Source of the DNA: JAFMDF01 sp965222705
GTDB lineage: Bacteria; Bacteroidota; Bacteroidia; Chitinophagales; Saprospiraceae
Direction of reading: 5' to 3'
NCBI GenBank assembly: GCA_965222705.1
Contig: CBDCUO010000054.1
Span: 62,001 to 126,000, forward strand
Length of the DNA: 64,000 nt
The translations under genes and the position numbers were made by a program. Positions within the stretch are counted from its first letter, which is position 1, and every line of letters begins with the position of its first letter. The notes beneath the pieces are model-generated. The model made no database searches, was not told the origin of the DNA, and saw only the letters and a list, made by a program, of their open reading frames with translations. Shown here piece after piece: positions 1 to 8,947 of this stretch.

Positions 1-308
1 CCGTCAGCAAAGAGCGATTATTATTTGTACCCAATGCTTTTTCTCCAAATGGGGATGGGCAGAATGATGAGTTGATGGTTTATGGGGGAAAGGATATTTT
101 ACTGGTAAAACAATTCCAAATTTTTGACCGAAAAGGTACCATGGTCTATGAAGCGCGCAATTTTCAGCCTAACGATCCTAGTCATAGCTGGGACGGACAG
201 TTTAATGGCCAGCACTTGACTTCGGATGTTTTTGTTTATTTCGCAAAAGTAACATTTATTGACAACGAGGACCTAATTTTTAAAGGAGATGTGACCTTAG
301 TTAGATGA
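1..308 (+). CDS. T9SS type B sorting domain, C-terminal end of a large secreted protein (partial)
   Basis: The frame is open from base 3 of the window to a TGA at 306-308, so only the last ~101 residues of a longer protein are present. They carry the gliding-motility-associated C-terminal domain (CHU_C, type B CTD): a VPNAFSPNGDGQND start, a central FQIFDRKGTMVYEA strand, a WDGQFNGQ turn, a YFAKVTF strand and a terminal KGDVTLVR. In this family the domain directs the passenger through the type IX secretion system and is then processed at the cell surface. The nature of the passenger is outside the window. A similar ending could belong to a PKD-, Ig- or adhesin-type protein; none can be chosen here. 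Confidence 0.9.
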   Translation, partial: VSKERLLFVPNAFSPNGDGQNDELMVYGGKDILLVKQFQIFDRKGTMVYEARNFQPNDPSHSWDGQFNGQHLTSDVFVYFAKVTFIDNEDLIFKGDVTLVR

Positions 309-445
309 GAAGAAAGGGCAGATTTAAATTTGCTAGATTTTGAGGGCTGAAAAATCCGCGAATTTCCTTAACTTGCTCGATTCTTTTTACCCATATCTAA
401 AATATTAAAACCAATTTATTTACTTTTTTACTCAACTGTTTAAAC

Positions 446-3400
446 ATGAAATACACTCTGGTCCTATTATTCTTTAGTTTCATTTATTCCCTACTAACCG
501 CTCAAATTAATGCCCGCTTATTTCAGCAGCCCGATGTTTCAGATACCCATATTGCCTTTTCTTACGGTGGTGACATTTGGATAGTTCCCAAAACAGGAGG
601 AACGGCAGCTAAATTGAGTTCTGCCAAGGGTAATGAAGCCTTTCCTCGCTTTTCACCGGACGGTTCCCAACTGGCTTTTTCTGGCAATTATGACGGCAAT
701 ACAGATATTTATGTCATTCCCACTTTTGGAGGAGTGCCTACGCGCGTTACCCATCACGGCATGAATGACCGACTGTTGGATTGGTACCCCGACGGAAAAA
801 ATTTGCTCTATGCTTCTTCCATGGAAAGTGGGAAGCAGCGTTTTTCGCAATTTTATAAAATAAGTAGTCAAGGGAGTCTGCCTGAAAAATTGCCAACTGC
901 TTATGGAGAATTTGCCAGTCTATCGCCCGATGGCCACAAAATAGCCTATACAGACCGTTCTCGCATTTTTCGTACCTGGAAAAGATACCGAGGCGGCACG
1001 GCTGCAGATGTATGGATTTTTGATTTAAAAACCCTGGACGCTGAAAATATTACCGATAATATCGCCAATGACGAATTGCCGATGTGGGTCGGTGATAAAA
1101 TCTATTATTTGTCAGATAATGGAGCAGAACAACGCTTCAATATCTGGAGTTATGACTTGACTACCAAGGCGTATAAGCAAATTACTCACTTTACAGACTT
1201 CGATGTTCATTTCCCTTCTGCTGGCAAGGAGGATATTGTATTTGAAGCAGGCGGCAGCATACATTTATTGAATTTAAAAACTGAACAAAGTAAAGCGGTT
1301 GATATTCGAGTAATTACCGATTTAGTTTCCATCAAACCACACAAAGAAAGCGTAGAAAAATATGTGCAAAATATGGGAATCGCTCCTGACGGCAACCGAG
1401 CTATTATAGAAGCTCGAGGGGAAATATTTTCTCTTCCTGCTGAAAAGGGTATTATCAAAAATTTGACTCGATCTTCCGGTATTGCAGAACGCTTTCCCGC
1501 CTGGTCGCCCGATGGAAAATACATCGCCTACTGGAGCGACCGTTCTGGCGAATATGAGCTAATGATTAGGAATTTAACCAATGAAGCTAAAGAAACACAA
1601 GTAACCAATTTAGGCCCAGGTTTTCGCTATTCTCTCTATTGGTCACCCAATAGCAAAAAGTTAGCCTACGTGGACCAAAGCATGACTATCCGAGTTTTTG
1701 ATATGGATAGCAAAACGGTCAACAAAGTAGAACAGGATATTAATTTGTTTGAAGGAGGGTTGCGAAATTGGCGATGTAGCTGGTCTTCAGATAGTCGCTG
1801 GATGGCCTATCCCAAGTCTCGAGGCAATAATAATAGTGCTATCTTTTTGTACAATACAGATACCAAAAAAATTACGCAGGTAACACAGGGGTTTTATTCT
1901 GACCACAATCCCACTTTCGACCCCAAAGGGGATTATTTATATCTGACTACCAATCGTTCTTTCAATCCGGTTTACAGCGATTTTGACAATTCCTGGACTT
2001 ATCCTAATGCGACCCAGTTAGCAGCTATTCCATTGAGAAAAGAGGTGGATTCGCCAATATCTTTAAAAAATGATACCGTAGCGATTAAAATAGCAGAAGC
2101 AGCAGGAAAGGAAAAGGAGGAAAAAGCAGAAGAAAAAGAGTCGGAGGAAAAAACGGAAGACAAAGAAGAAGAGGATAAGAAAAATGAACCCTTAGAAATT
2201 GATCTGGATAATTTTGAACAACGACTAGTCATTCTGCCGCCCCATGCTGGAAATATGGGCCGTTTATCTGCTGTTGAAGGAAAAATAATTTATCAACGTT
2301 TTCCCAATTCTGGCTCAAATGAAGAAGAAGGAGCATTGATGTATTACGATCTGAAAAAGGAGGAAAGCAAAACCATCCTGAAGGGAGTCAATAATTATGT
2401 ATTAAGTGCTGACGGTAAAAAATTACTGGTGCGCAAAGGAAAGAAAATGGGCGTCATCGAAGTAGGGGAAAAACAAAAACTAGAAAATACGCTAGCCTTA
2501 AATAAAATGGAAATGACCGTGAACCCCCGAGAAGAATGGCAGCAAATTTTCAATGATGCGTGGCGATTTCAACGGGATTATTTTTATGATAATGAAATGC
2601 ATGGACTGGACTGGAATGCCTTGCGCAAACAATATGGAGATTTAGTACAGCACTGCCTGAATCGCAACGATTTGAACTTTATTTTAGGGGAATTAATCGG
2701 AGAATTAAATGCTTCCCATACTTATCGGGGCGGTGGCGATCGAGAAACTGCCAACCAAAAAGCAGTAGGGTATCTGGGCGTAGATTGGGCCAAAGAAAAC
2801 GATTTTTTTAAAGTAAAAAAAATAATCAGAGGGGCTGCCTGGGATAATGAAGTACGCGCTCCGCTGGATAGACCTGGTGTAAAAATCAAAGAAGGAGATT
2901 ATATTTTAGCTGTTAATGGCATCGCCTTAAATGAATACTCGGACCCTTGGGCCGCCTTTGAAGGGCTGGCTGACCAAACAGTAGAAATCACTTATAATTC
3001 TGTTCCTACCTGGACAGATGCCAAAACGGCTTTGGTAAAAACGCTTTCTACCGAAACCCGCCTTCGCAATCTAGCATGGATTGAGCAAAACCGAAAAAGA
3101 GTGGACGAAGTATCAGGTGGTAAAATTGGCTATATTTATGTCCCAAGCACGGGTATTGGTGGTCAAAATGAGTTGGTGCGTCAGTTTTATGGACAATGGA
3201 ATAAAGAAGGCTTAATCATTGATGAACGCTTTAATAATGGAGGGCAAATCCCCGACCGCTTCATTGAATTACTAAATCGAAAACCACTAGCCTACTGGGC
3301 AGTTCGAGACGGCAAAAACTGGCAGTGGCCGCCCATCGGTCATTTTGGTTCTATGGCCATGCTGATTAATGGTTGGGCCGGTTCAGGGGGAGATGCTTTT

Positions 3401-3736
3401 CCTGATTATTTTAAAAAGGCAGGTTTAGGCCCCCTAATTGGCGGCAGAACCTGGGGTGGCTTAATTGGTATCTCCGGTGCGCCTACTTTAATTGACGGCG
3501 GCGTGGTGACCGTACCCACCTTCCGTATGTATAATCCCGACGGCACTTGGTTCAAAGAAGGGCATGGTGTTGATCCTGATATTGAGGTAAAAGAAGACCC
3601 CACTATGCTGGCAAAAGGTATTGATACTCAACTGGAAAAATCTATTGAAGAAGTGCTTCGACAGATCAAAGAAAAGGGACCTATTCATCCCACGGAACCT
3701 GCTAGGGAAAATCGGAATAAGGTGATTCGACCTTAA
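446..3736 (+). CDS. Tricorn-type protease (S41 family), exported
   Basis: A 1096-residue protein. Order: Sec signal peptide (about residues 1-21), beta-propeller blades with repeated FSPDG, WSPDG and WSPNS motifs (TolB/PD40 type, about 30-540), a Lys/Glu-rich low-complexity linker (about 550-575), the tricorn C1 region, a PDZ domain (about 770-860) and an S41 protease core. Visible active-site elements are Ser757-His758 in ASHTY, the nucleophile Ser980 in GSGGD and the late GHGVDPD segment. Tricorn proteins cut peptides to short products. The bacterial signal-peptide version is probably periplasmic or surface-linked and scavenges peptides (inference). Start chosen because the signal peptide begins immediately there. 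It stands alone, with a terminator about 160 bases downstream. Confidence 0.93.
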   Translation: MKYTLVLLFFSFIYSLLTAQINARLFQQPDVSDTHIAFSYGGDIWIVPKTGGTAAKLSSAKGNEAFPRFSPDGSQLAFSGNYDGNTDIYVIPTFGGVPTRVTHHGMNDRLLDWYPDGKNLLYASSMESGKQRFSQFYKISSQGSLPEKLPTAYGEFASLSPDGHKIAYTDRSRIFRTWKRYRGGTAADVWIFDLKTLDAENITDNIANDELPMWVGDKIYYLSDNGAEQRFNIWSYDLTTKAYKQITHFTDFDVHFPSAGKEDIVFEAGGSIHLLNLKTEQSKAVDIRVITDLVSIKPHKESVEKYVQNMGIAPDGNRAIIEARGEIFSLPAEKGIIKNLTRSSGIAERFPAWSPDGKYIAYWSDRSGEYELMIRNLTNEAKETQVTNLGPGFRYSLYWSPNSKKLAYVDQSMTIRVFDMDSKTVNKVEQDINLFEGGLRNWRCSWSSDSRWMAYPKSRGNNNSAIFLYNTDTKKITQVTQGFYSDHNPTFDPKGDYLYLTTNRSFNPVYSDFDNSWTYPNATQLAAIPLRKEVDSPISLKNDTVAIKIAEAAGKEKEEKAEEKESEEKTEDKEEEDKKNEPLEIDLDNFEQRLVILPPHAGNMGRLSAVEGKIIYQRFPNSGSNEEEGALMYYDLKKEESKTILKGVNNYVLSADGKKLLVRKGKKMGVIEVGEKQKLENTLALNKMEMTVNPREEWQQIFNDAWRFQRDYFYDNEMHGLDWNALRKQYGDLVQHCLNRNDLNFILGELIGELNASHTYRGGGDRETANQKAVGYLGVDWAKENDFFKVKKIIRGAAWDNEVRAPLDRPGVKIKEGDYILAVNGIALNEYSDPWAAFEGLADQTVEITYNSVPTWTDAKTALVKTLSTETRLRNLAWIEQNRKRVDEVSGGKIGYIYVPSTGIGGQNELVRQFYGQWNKEGLIIDERFNNGGQIPDRFIELLNRKPLAYWAVRDGKNWQWPPIGHFGSMAMLINGWAGSGGDAFPDYFKKAGLGPLIGGRTWGGLIGISGAPTLIDGGVVTVPTFRMYNPDGTWFKEGHGVDPDIEVKEDPTMLAKGIDTQLEKSIEEVLRQIKEKGPIHPTEPARENRNKVIRP

Positions 3737-3801
3737 GAGTATGTTTACAAAATTCATCCATTGGATTTAAAAAGCGTCTTTTTCCTTTGTTAAACATACT
3801 C
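3737..3801. repeat. Long inverted repeat after the tricorn gene
   Basis: The bases right after the stop codon form one arm (GAGTATGTTTACAAA, 3737-3751). It is matched by TTTGTTAAACATACTC (3786-3801), the exact complement apart from one extra T, with a 34-base spacer. No U-run follows, so it is not a simple terminator. It could be a 3' mRNA-stabilising stem, a protein-binding site or a short repeat element. No second copy was noticed in this window. Confidence 0.6.
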
Positions 3802-3897
3802 TAAAAGAAAAAAGATACTCCTTCTTTGGCAAATTGTATGGAATACGGAAGTCGTCCCGAAATTTTCCGAAATTCTGCAAAATTTCTGTTTTTGGAC

Positions 3898-3933
3898 AGT
3901 CAGAACGAGCATTGAGCTCATTCTGACTTTTTT
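3898..3933 (+). terminator. Rho-independent terminator
   Basis: Stem AGTCAGAACGAGC / GCTCATTCTGACT with one C-A mismatch and a five-base ATTGA loop, followed by a run of six T on the plus strand. It is the only classical terminator between the tricorn gene and the Smr gene. Confidence 0.75.
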
Positions 3934-4083
3934 AAGGGGCTTTAGTCCTTCTTTTAGGATTTTTTGAGGCATCAAACCCTCATTTTAAAATTTGGAGTGC
4001 CTCCTGTTTCCTATCGCCAAAATTAGGCCAATCATTCCGTTTTTTGATAGAAAGAAAAAAGGCAAAAAATAAAACAAATTCTT

Positions 4084-5103
4084 ATGCTTTTTGCAATTGG
4101 TACCAAGGTGAGGTTGAAGCATACGGGCGATGAAGGCCTTATTACCAAAATATTAGGGGAAAATATGCTAGCAGTGTTTATTGCAGACCAAAATATGGAG
4201 ATTCCCGTTTTTGAAGAAGACCTGGTCACCATAGAGACTTTTATAAAACCTGCTAAGACAGGCTTGGCTATTCCTGACGTACCTCCTTCTACCCCAACTG
4301 TAAAATATGAGGCACCTGCTGTAAAAAAACAAGAACTTCAATTGGCATTTGACCCGGACTATGACCAGGAAGGTAGGGTAAAAAAATACCAACTCTTTTT
4401 AATTAATACAACGAGCTATGACTATATTTTTAATTTTCAATTAAATTTCCCAAATCATGTTGCCCAAGTTATTCATGGCAAATTAGAAGCCACTTCGACC
4501 TTTTATTTGCAGGACTTACTGTTTGACCAGTTAAATGACACACCTGTTATCACCATTGAATATTGGAAAATAACCACAGCAGGCACGGATAAAAAAAATC
4601 AGCAAATCATAAAAATAAAAGCCCAACAATTTTTTAAAAAGGTTAAAATTGCACCTTTGCTGAATCGGCCTAGCCATCTTTATTCGCTTGCTGAGCCCAA
4701 AAATATTTCACGGAAAAAAGGAGACACCCTCATAGATTACACCAAAAAGAAAGTGCGACCAGTAAAGCGGCAGTCCTCCAATTATCAATTGCACAACCAG
4801 CATAATGTAGAAGAATATGCCAATTTTGTCAACGAAATAGACTTGCATATTGAAAACTTGACAAGTAAATTTCAAAAAATGAATAATGGAGAAAAACTTC
4901 GTTTGCAATTAAAACATTTTGAAGCCTTTATGCTCAAAGCTATTCGGCTGGGTGTTCCTCGAGTTTTTATTATTCATGGATTGGGAAAAGGAAAATTGCG
5001 GGATGCTATTGCCAGTCAATTAGTGCAAATGCCAGAGGTAAAGACCTTTAAAAATGAATACCATCCCAGATATGGTTGGGGGGCAACAGAAGTGATTTTT
5101 TAG
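4084..5103 (+). CDS. DUF2027/Smr-domain protein
   Basis: A 339-residue protein. The N-terminal ~60 residues form an SH3-like KOW-type barrel (IGTKVRLKHTGDEG). The middle is a beta-rich DUF2027 region (about 100-210). The C-terminal ~90 residues are an Smr domain with DLHI, HGLGKGKLR and a final GWGATEV. Smr domains act as nucleases on branched DNA or on mRNA in MutS2- and SMR-type proteins; the target in Bacteroidota with the DUF2027 fusion is not established. Length and order match the family usually labelled Smr/MutS family protein. It lies between two terminator-like regions and is convergent with the HD-domain gene. No ribosome-binding site helps the start; the ATG precedes the conserved barrel directly. 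Confidence 0.85.
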   Translation: MLFAIGTKVRLKHTGDEGLITKILGENMLAVFIADQNMEIPVFEEDLVTIETFIKPAKTGLAIPDVPPSTPTVKYEAPAVKKQELQLAFDPDYDQEGRVKKYQLFLINTTSYDYIFNFQLNFPNHVAQVIHGKLEATSTFYLQDLLFDQLNDTPVITIEYWKITTAGTDKKNQQIIKIKAQQFFKKVKIAPLLNRPSHLYSLAEPKNISRKKGDTLIDYTKKKVRPVKRQSSNYQLHNQHNVEEYANFVNEIDLHIENLTSKFQKMNNGEKLRLQLKHFEAFMLKAIRLGVPRVFIIHGLGKGKLRDAIASQLVQMPEVKTFKNEYHPRYGWGATEVIF

Positions 5104-5130
5104 CCTGGTATTAATAAGGGGATTTAGAAC

Positions 5131-5724
5131 CTAAAAAAATACGACCTTAATGCCTTCTACGCGATCTTCAAACCATTTGACAGGCGCTTGAATTTTATCA
5201 CCTGTCTGGGTATCGCATTTAAAAAACAGATAATATAATTGCAATTCCTTTTGAATGCGGTCAATCAACCGGTCTAATTTTTCCGCGCCCTTTTCAGGAG
5301 CTTTATATAAAGCTGCCAACCGCCAGGCATAATAGGCTTCATCGTGCAATTCTACAATATCCAACAAAATTGGATCGTCTATAAATTGCGCTAAAAACTT
5401 CCTGGCAAAGATGCCGTGATGCTTACTCCAATCTCTCGGCTCGCTTTTATCTTCCAAGTATTTAAAAGTGTCGTGAACATAAGCCAGAAGCCTTAATTTT
5501 TCTCTAATATCAGCAGAAACATCGAGTTTTTCTATATTTGTCAGCACTTCCGGAATATGGTTGATAATTTGTCCCTCCGGATGCCCAAATCGGGGTTTTC
5601 CCCAATACAAACCTTTTTGAAACCCCGGCTCGGCAATGATTCGATGCTCCAGATCTGTTTCGGGTTGTAATAGTAGCTCGATTTGGCTTTCTGTAATTGC
5701 TTTACTCATATTTCTGTTTTCCAC
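5131..5724 (-). CDS. HD-domain phosphohydrolase-like protein
   Basis: A 197-residue protein with the spaced His and Asp residues of the HD superfamily: GHPEGQIINH, YVHDTFKY, KHHGIFARKF and ELHDEAYYAW. HD proteins are metal-dependent phosphohydrolases or phosphodiesterases acting on nucleotides or other phosphate esters; the substrate here cannot be told from sequence. There is no signal peptide or membrane segment, so it is cytosolic. A second in-frame ATG lies five codons downstream (MSKAIT) and could be the true start. The gene is divergent from htrA and shares the 227-base upstream region that contains three CCTGTTAA copies. Confidence 0.7.
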   Translation of the reverse strand: MENRNMSKAITESQIELLLQPETDLEHRIIAEPGFQKGLYWGKPRFGHPEGQIINHIPEVLTNIEKLDVSADIREKLRLLAYVHDTFKYLEDKSEPRDWSKHHGIFARKFLAQFIDDPILLDIVELHDEAYYAWRLAALYKAPEKGAEKLDRLIDRIQKELQLYYLFFKCDTQTGDKIQAPVKWFEDRVEGIKVVFF

Positions 5725-5789
5725 AAATGTTCCTGAGTTTTTCCATTAATCGGCCCGGGTAAACCAAAATAATCCCAGTATAAATCAAT

Positions 5790-5882
5790 TAACAGGAAAA
5801 ATCAACTTATTGTCTAAAAATCCCAATGCACTCGATCCTTTTACTAGTTTGGTTAATTTCCTGTTAAAGTGCCTGTTAACAG
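5790..5882. promoter_or_regulatory. Three CCTGTTAA boxes upstream of htrA
   Basis: TTAACAGG lies at 5790-5797, and CCTGTTAA at 5860-5867 and 5872-5879. The last is part of the perfect palindrome CTGTTAACAG (5873-5882). All sit between the divergent HD gene and the htrA start at 5952. Repetition in both orientations upstream of a stress protease suggests a regulator-binding site, but no regulator is known for it. Confidence 0.4.
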
Positions 5883-5951
5883 AACGAATGAATTCGGTCA
5901 AGCGTTTAATTTTATAACAAAATTCAACAATTTTAAATTAAAAAAAATAAT

Positions 5952-7097
5952 ATGAAAAATATCTTGTCTTTAGTTTTTGCTGGTATAATTGGAGGCTTGA
6001 TTACTTTAGGAGGGCTACAATTGAATCCAATTCAGAAAACCAGTCCACATGCACCAATCGCTAAACTGACAAATACCACCAGCCCCACACTTAACGCAGC
6101 AAAAGCTGTTCCACTAAATTTTACAAAAGCAGCCACCATAGCCATGCCTACGGTAGTGCATATTAAAGCTTCTGAAAGTAGAAAACAGGCAGAGCAAAGA
6201 AGAAATGACAGGCAGCGCGAGAATATGTTCGATTTTTTCTTTGATGCGCCTTTTGATTCGCCTTTTGGCTCTAAGAGAGGGACCGGTTCTGGTGTAGTTA
6301 TTTCTGAAGACGGGTATATCGTTACAAATAAACACGTTGTTGATTTCGCAGATGAACTGGAAGTGACCCTTTACGACAATCGCACCTTTAAGGCGAAAAA
6401 AATTGGCGTAGATAGGCGAACAGATTTGGCGGTTATCAAAGTAGATACCAGAAATTTGCCCGCCATAGAATTTGCCAATTCTAACCAGGCACAGGTAGGA
6501 GAATGGGTTTTGGCGGTGGGCAATCCTTTTGATTTGACTTCAACGGTCACTGCTGGCATAATTAGTGCTAAAGGTAGAAGTATCGGGGTGATAAGAGACC
6601 GACAAGCGATTGAAAATTTTATCCAAACAGATGCGGTCGTCAATCCAGGAAACAGCGGCGGGGCCTTGGTCAATTTAGAAGGAAAACTGATCGGTATCAA
6701 TACGGCGATTGCTACCCCGACGGGCACTTTTGCCGGCTATTCGTTTGCTATTCCTTCGGATATGGTCATCGAAATCACCAATAATATCATGGAGCATGGA
6801 GGACCCAGAGGTATGCTAGGGGTCCAAGTATTGGATGTTGATGAAGATTTAGCCCTGGATAAGAACCTTTCTGTCCAGGAAGGTGTTTATATAGATGCAC
6901 TGATTGACGGAGGAGCGGCTCAATATTCAGGCTTGCTGCCCAATGATGTTATCCTAAAAGTAGATGGCACAAAGGTTAAAGATGCCCCTGAACTGATAGA
7001 AATCGTCAGTAAATCCAAAATAGGAGAAACCCTGGAGCTAACCATAAATCGAGCAGGGAACACAAAGAAAATTCCTGTCACCTTGAAAGCGGGCTAA
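5952..7097 (+). CDS. htrA: HtrA/Deg family periplasmic serine protease
   Basis: A 381-residue protein with an N-terminal hydrophobic signal or anchor (residues 4-22), a trypsin-like protease domain and one PDZ domain (about 285-380). The triad is visible as His128 (NKHVVD), Asp158 (RTDLAV) and Ser235 (GNSGGAL). The phenylalanine-rich segment just before the protease domain (MFDFFFDAPF) resembles the regulatory LA loop of Deg proteins. The family degrades or refolds damaged envelope proteins. DegP and DegQ usually have two PDZ domains, so the single PDZ here is closer to DegS or short HtrA forms. A strong terminator follows. The upstream CCTGTTAA repeats suggest its own regulation. Confidence 0.93.
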   Translation: MKNILSLVFAGIIGGLITLGGLQLNPIQKTSPHAPIAKLTNTTSPTLNAAKAVPLNFTKAATIAMPTVVHIKASESRKQAEQRRNDRQRENMFDFFFDAPFDSPFGSKRGTGSGVVISEDGYIVTNKHVVDFADELEVTLYDNRTFKAKKIGVDRRTDLAVIKVDTRNLPAIEFANSNQAQVGEWVLAVGNPFDLTSTVTAGIISAKGRSIGVIRDRQAIENFIQTDAVVNPGNSGGALVNLEGKLIGINTAIATPTGTFAGYSFAIPSDMVIEITNNIMEHGGPRGMLGVQVLDVDEDLALDKNLSVQEGVYIDALIDGGAAQYSGLLPNDVILKVDGTKVKDAPELIEIVSKSKIGETLELTINRAGNTKKIPVTLKAG

Positions 7098-7258
7098 AAA
7101 AACCTTAACTTTGTCTTGTTATTTGGCATCCTATTTTCAATAGAACCTTTGACGTTATTTTAACATTTTATTAAAAACAAAAGTGCTACTGGCACAGTTA
7201 TAATAAGGAACACTAAAGAAACTTGTTTAAAGTTGGTTTTTCGTTTTGTTTTGATGCG

Positions 7259-7290
7259 CCTGTCTCATTTTTTTGAGACAGGTTTTTTTT
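7259..7290 (+). terminator. Rho-independent terminator of htrA
   Basis: A perfect eight-base stem CCTGTCTC / GAGACAGG with an ATTTTTTT loop, followed by eight T on the plus strand. Confidence 0.9.
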
Positions 7291-7311
7291 GTCCTCGCTA
7301 TCGAGCGGGGA

Positions 7312-7516
7312 TCAAGATAGCTCAGCTATTCGCGCTCTTACTGTTTTCAGGTATTCTTTATACATGGGTATGGTAGAAGCCACTTCGCTTAGTTGCTCGA
7401 ATCGCCCGTACCCGCGCATGGGATTCGCTCTGCCCTCTGGCTTTTAGCACCTCTAGCCATTTCCAGGTCAAAAGGAAAAGGCCGAGGATAAAAATAATTG
7501 CAATGAACCACATCAT
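7312..7516 (-). pseudogene. Small single-pass membrane protein ORF with a +1 frameshift
   Basis: On the minus strand an ATG-ATG start at 7516 opens a peptide with a clear transmembrane segment (WFIAIIFILGLFLLTW) and then WLEVLKARG. The uninterrupted frame ends after 52 residues at 7358. Removing one base from the three-base G run (plus-strand CCC at 7433-7435) joins it to a second frame, GYGRFEQLSEVASTIPMYKE..., that ends at 7312. The joined product would be 67 residues and looks more protein-like than the direct reading. I do not recognise a family. The frameshift is of the same type as 12 others in the window. It may be a real small membrane protein with a sequence error, or a chance ORF. 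Confidence 0.4.
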
Positions 7517-7558
7517 ATTGGAGGAAACATTTGGTTACCGACTCAAAATAAGGACTTT

Positions 7559-7681
7559 ATGCCATATATGATAATCGTATTTTTATTTTTTTCTTATTTG
7601 AACAAAAATGGCAAGCTGGCACATAAGAGAAAAAGACTCGAAGACGGTACTCCAATTCCGTATGAAATGCGGGCTCAATAG
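7559..7681 (+). CDS. Possible 40-residue membrane micropeptide
   Basis: ATG at 7559 (or 7568) gives a hydrophobic N-terminus (MIIVFLFFSYL) followed by a strongly charged tail containing KLAHKRKRLEDGTPIPYEM. The shape of one membrane helix plus a basic tail is plausible for a small protein, but there is no homology evidence and no ribosome-binding site. It ends eight bases before the fbp terminator hairpin. Confidence 0.25.
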   Translation: MPYMIIVFLFFSYLNKNGKLAHKRKRLEDGTPIPYEMRAQ

Positions 7682-7688
7682 AAGAAAA

Positions 7689-7721
7689 GAAGGAAGCCTG
7701 TGTGCATTTCAAGCTTCCTTC
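7689..7721 (-). terminator. Terminator of fbp
   Basis: A perfect nine-base stem GAAGGAAGC / GCTTCCTTC with a 15-base loop. Read on the minus strand it is followed by TTTTCTTCT, and it lies about 30 bases after the fbp stop. Confidence 0.7.
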
Positions 7722-7752
7722 TCACCAAAATATTATTAACTAATCTGATTTT

Positions 7753-8787
7753 CTAGTGGTTGAGGACACCATTTTCATTGGACTCTATGGGTGGCAAGGC
7801 ATATCGCTCCACAAACTCCTTCATATCTTCTACCATATCGGGAGAGCCAATAGCAATGGTCGCTTTTTGGTGCAATTGCCTAACCGGCAAATCCAGGATG
7901 CGCTCCAATTGACAACTCATGGCTTTCCCGCCTGCTTGCTCTACGATAAAAGAAAGGGGGTTACATTCATACAATAATCGCAATTTTCCCTGCGGATATT
8001 TTCGGGTATTCGGATACAGGAAGATGCCGCCCTGAAATAAAATTCTGTGAATATCTGATACCATAGAACCGATATAGCGCAAGCGGAGGTTTTCATCACA
8101 ACAATGGTCTATATAGCGGCGCATCTCCACATCAAATTTTAAATAATAACCCTGATTGACGGAGTAGTAATTTCCTCTGGCCGGGATTTGAATATTTTGG
8201 TGAGACAAACAAAATTCTCCAATGGTCGGATCCAATGTAAATCCATTCACCCCATTGCCAGTAGAATAGACCAAAAGGGTCGAAGTGCCGTATAAAACGT
8301 AGCCAGCAGCTACCAAATCAGCCCCTTTTTGCAAAAAATCTTTTAGCCCGACAGGTTCTTCTTCTTTGCTCTTCCGGCGATAAATGCCGAAAATCGTTCC
8401 TACAGAAACATTCACATCAATATTGGAAGAACCATCCAAAGGGTCAAAAACGACGACGTATTTTCCCGTCTTGGTTTCAACACCGGAAATAGGGATAAAA
8501 TCTTCATTTTCTTCAGAAGCAATGCCACAACATTCTCCGCTATTTTGCAAACAGGAAATCAGTTTTTCATTGGCGTACAAATCCAATTTTTGCACATTGT
8601 CTCCAGAGGCATTTTCGGTCTGTGCGGCTCCTAAAATATTTAAAAGCCCAGCTTTATTGACCTCTCGATTAATAATTTTGGCAGCTACGCCAATATCTCT
8701 TAGCAAGCCAGTCAATTCGCCGGTGGCATATTGAAAATCCTTTTGCCGGCGGATGATAAATTCATCCAAAGTGATAATCTGGTTCAT
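7753..8787 (-). CDS. fbp: Class I fructose-1,6-bisphosphatase
   Basis: A 344-residue protein catalysing fructose-1,6-bisphosphate to fructose-6-phosphate, an irreversible step of gluconeogenesis. Class I hallmarks are the acidic metal loop SEENEDF, the signature DPLDGSSNIDVN near residue 115, and the sugar-phosphate segments RYIGSMVSD and YPNTRKYPQGKLR. Length is normal. It is transcribed in the same direction as pckA, 160 bases downstream of it, so the two gluconeogenic genes form one functional block. Both genes have the ten-base sequence TGGTAGAAGG (plus strand) at or just before the start codon. Confidence 0.96.
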   Translation of the reverse strand: MNQIITLDEFIIRRQKDFQYATGELTGLLRDIGVAAKIINREVNKAGLLNILGAAQTENASGDNVQKLDLYANEKLISCLQNSGECCGIASEENEDFIPISGVETKTGKYVVVFDPLDGSSNIDVNVSVGTIFGIYRRKSKEEEPVGLKDFLQKGADLVAAGYVLYGTSTLLVYSTGNGVNGFTLDPTIGEFCLSHQNIQIPARGNYYSVNQGYYLKFDVEMRRYIDHCCDENLRLRYIGSMVSDIHRILFQGGIFLYPNTRKYPQGKLRLLYECNPLSFIVEQAGGKAMSCQLERILDLPVRQLHQKATIAIGSPDMVEDMKEFVERYALPPIESNENGVLNH

Positions 8788-8947
8788 AGGCAGGTTTTAG
8801 TGGTAGAAGGAAAATTAACGAGCTTAATTTACCTTTTTATCAGGTTGAAAACAAATAAAAACGCTCGCAATTTAATATTATAAAAAAACATAATGTTATC
8901 CTTGCTAAAATCACTCAGGATTCAACTGTTTTGAACCACTCACCCAA

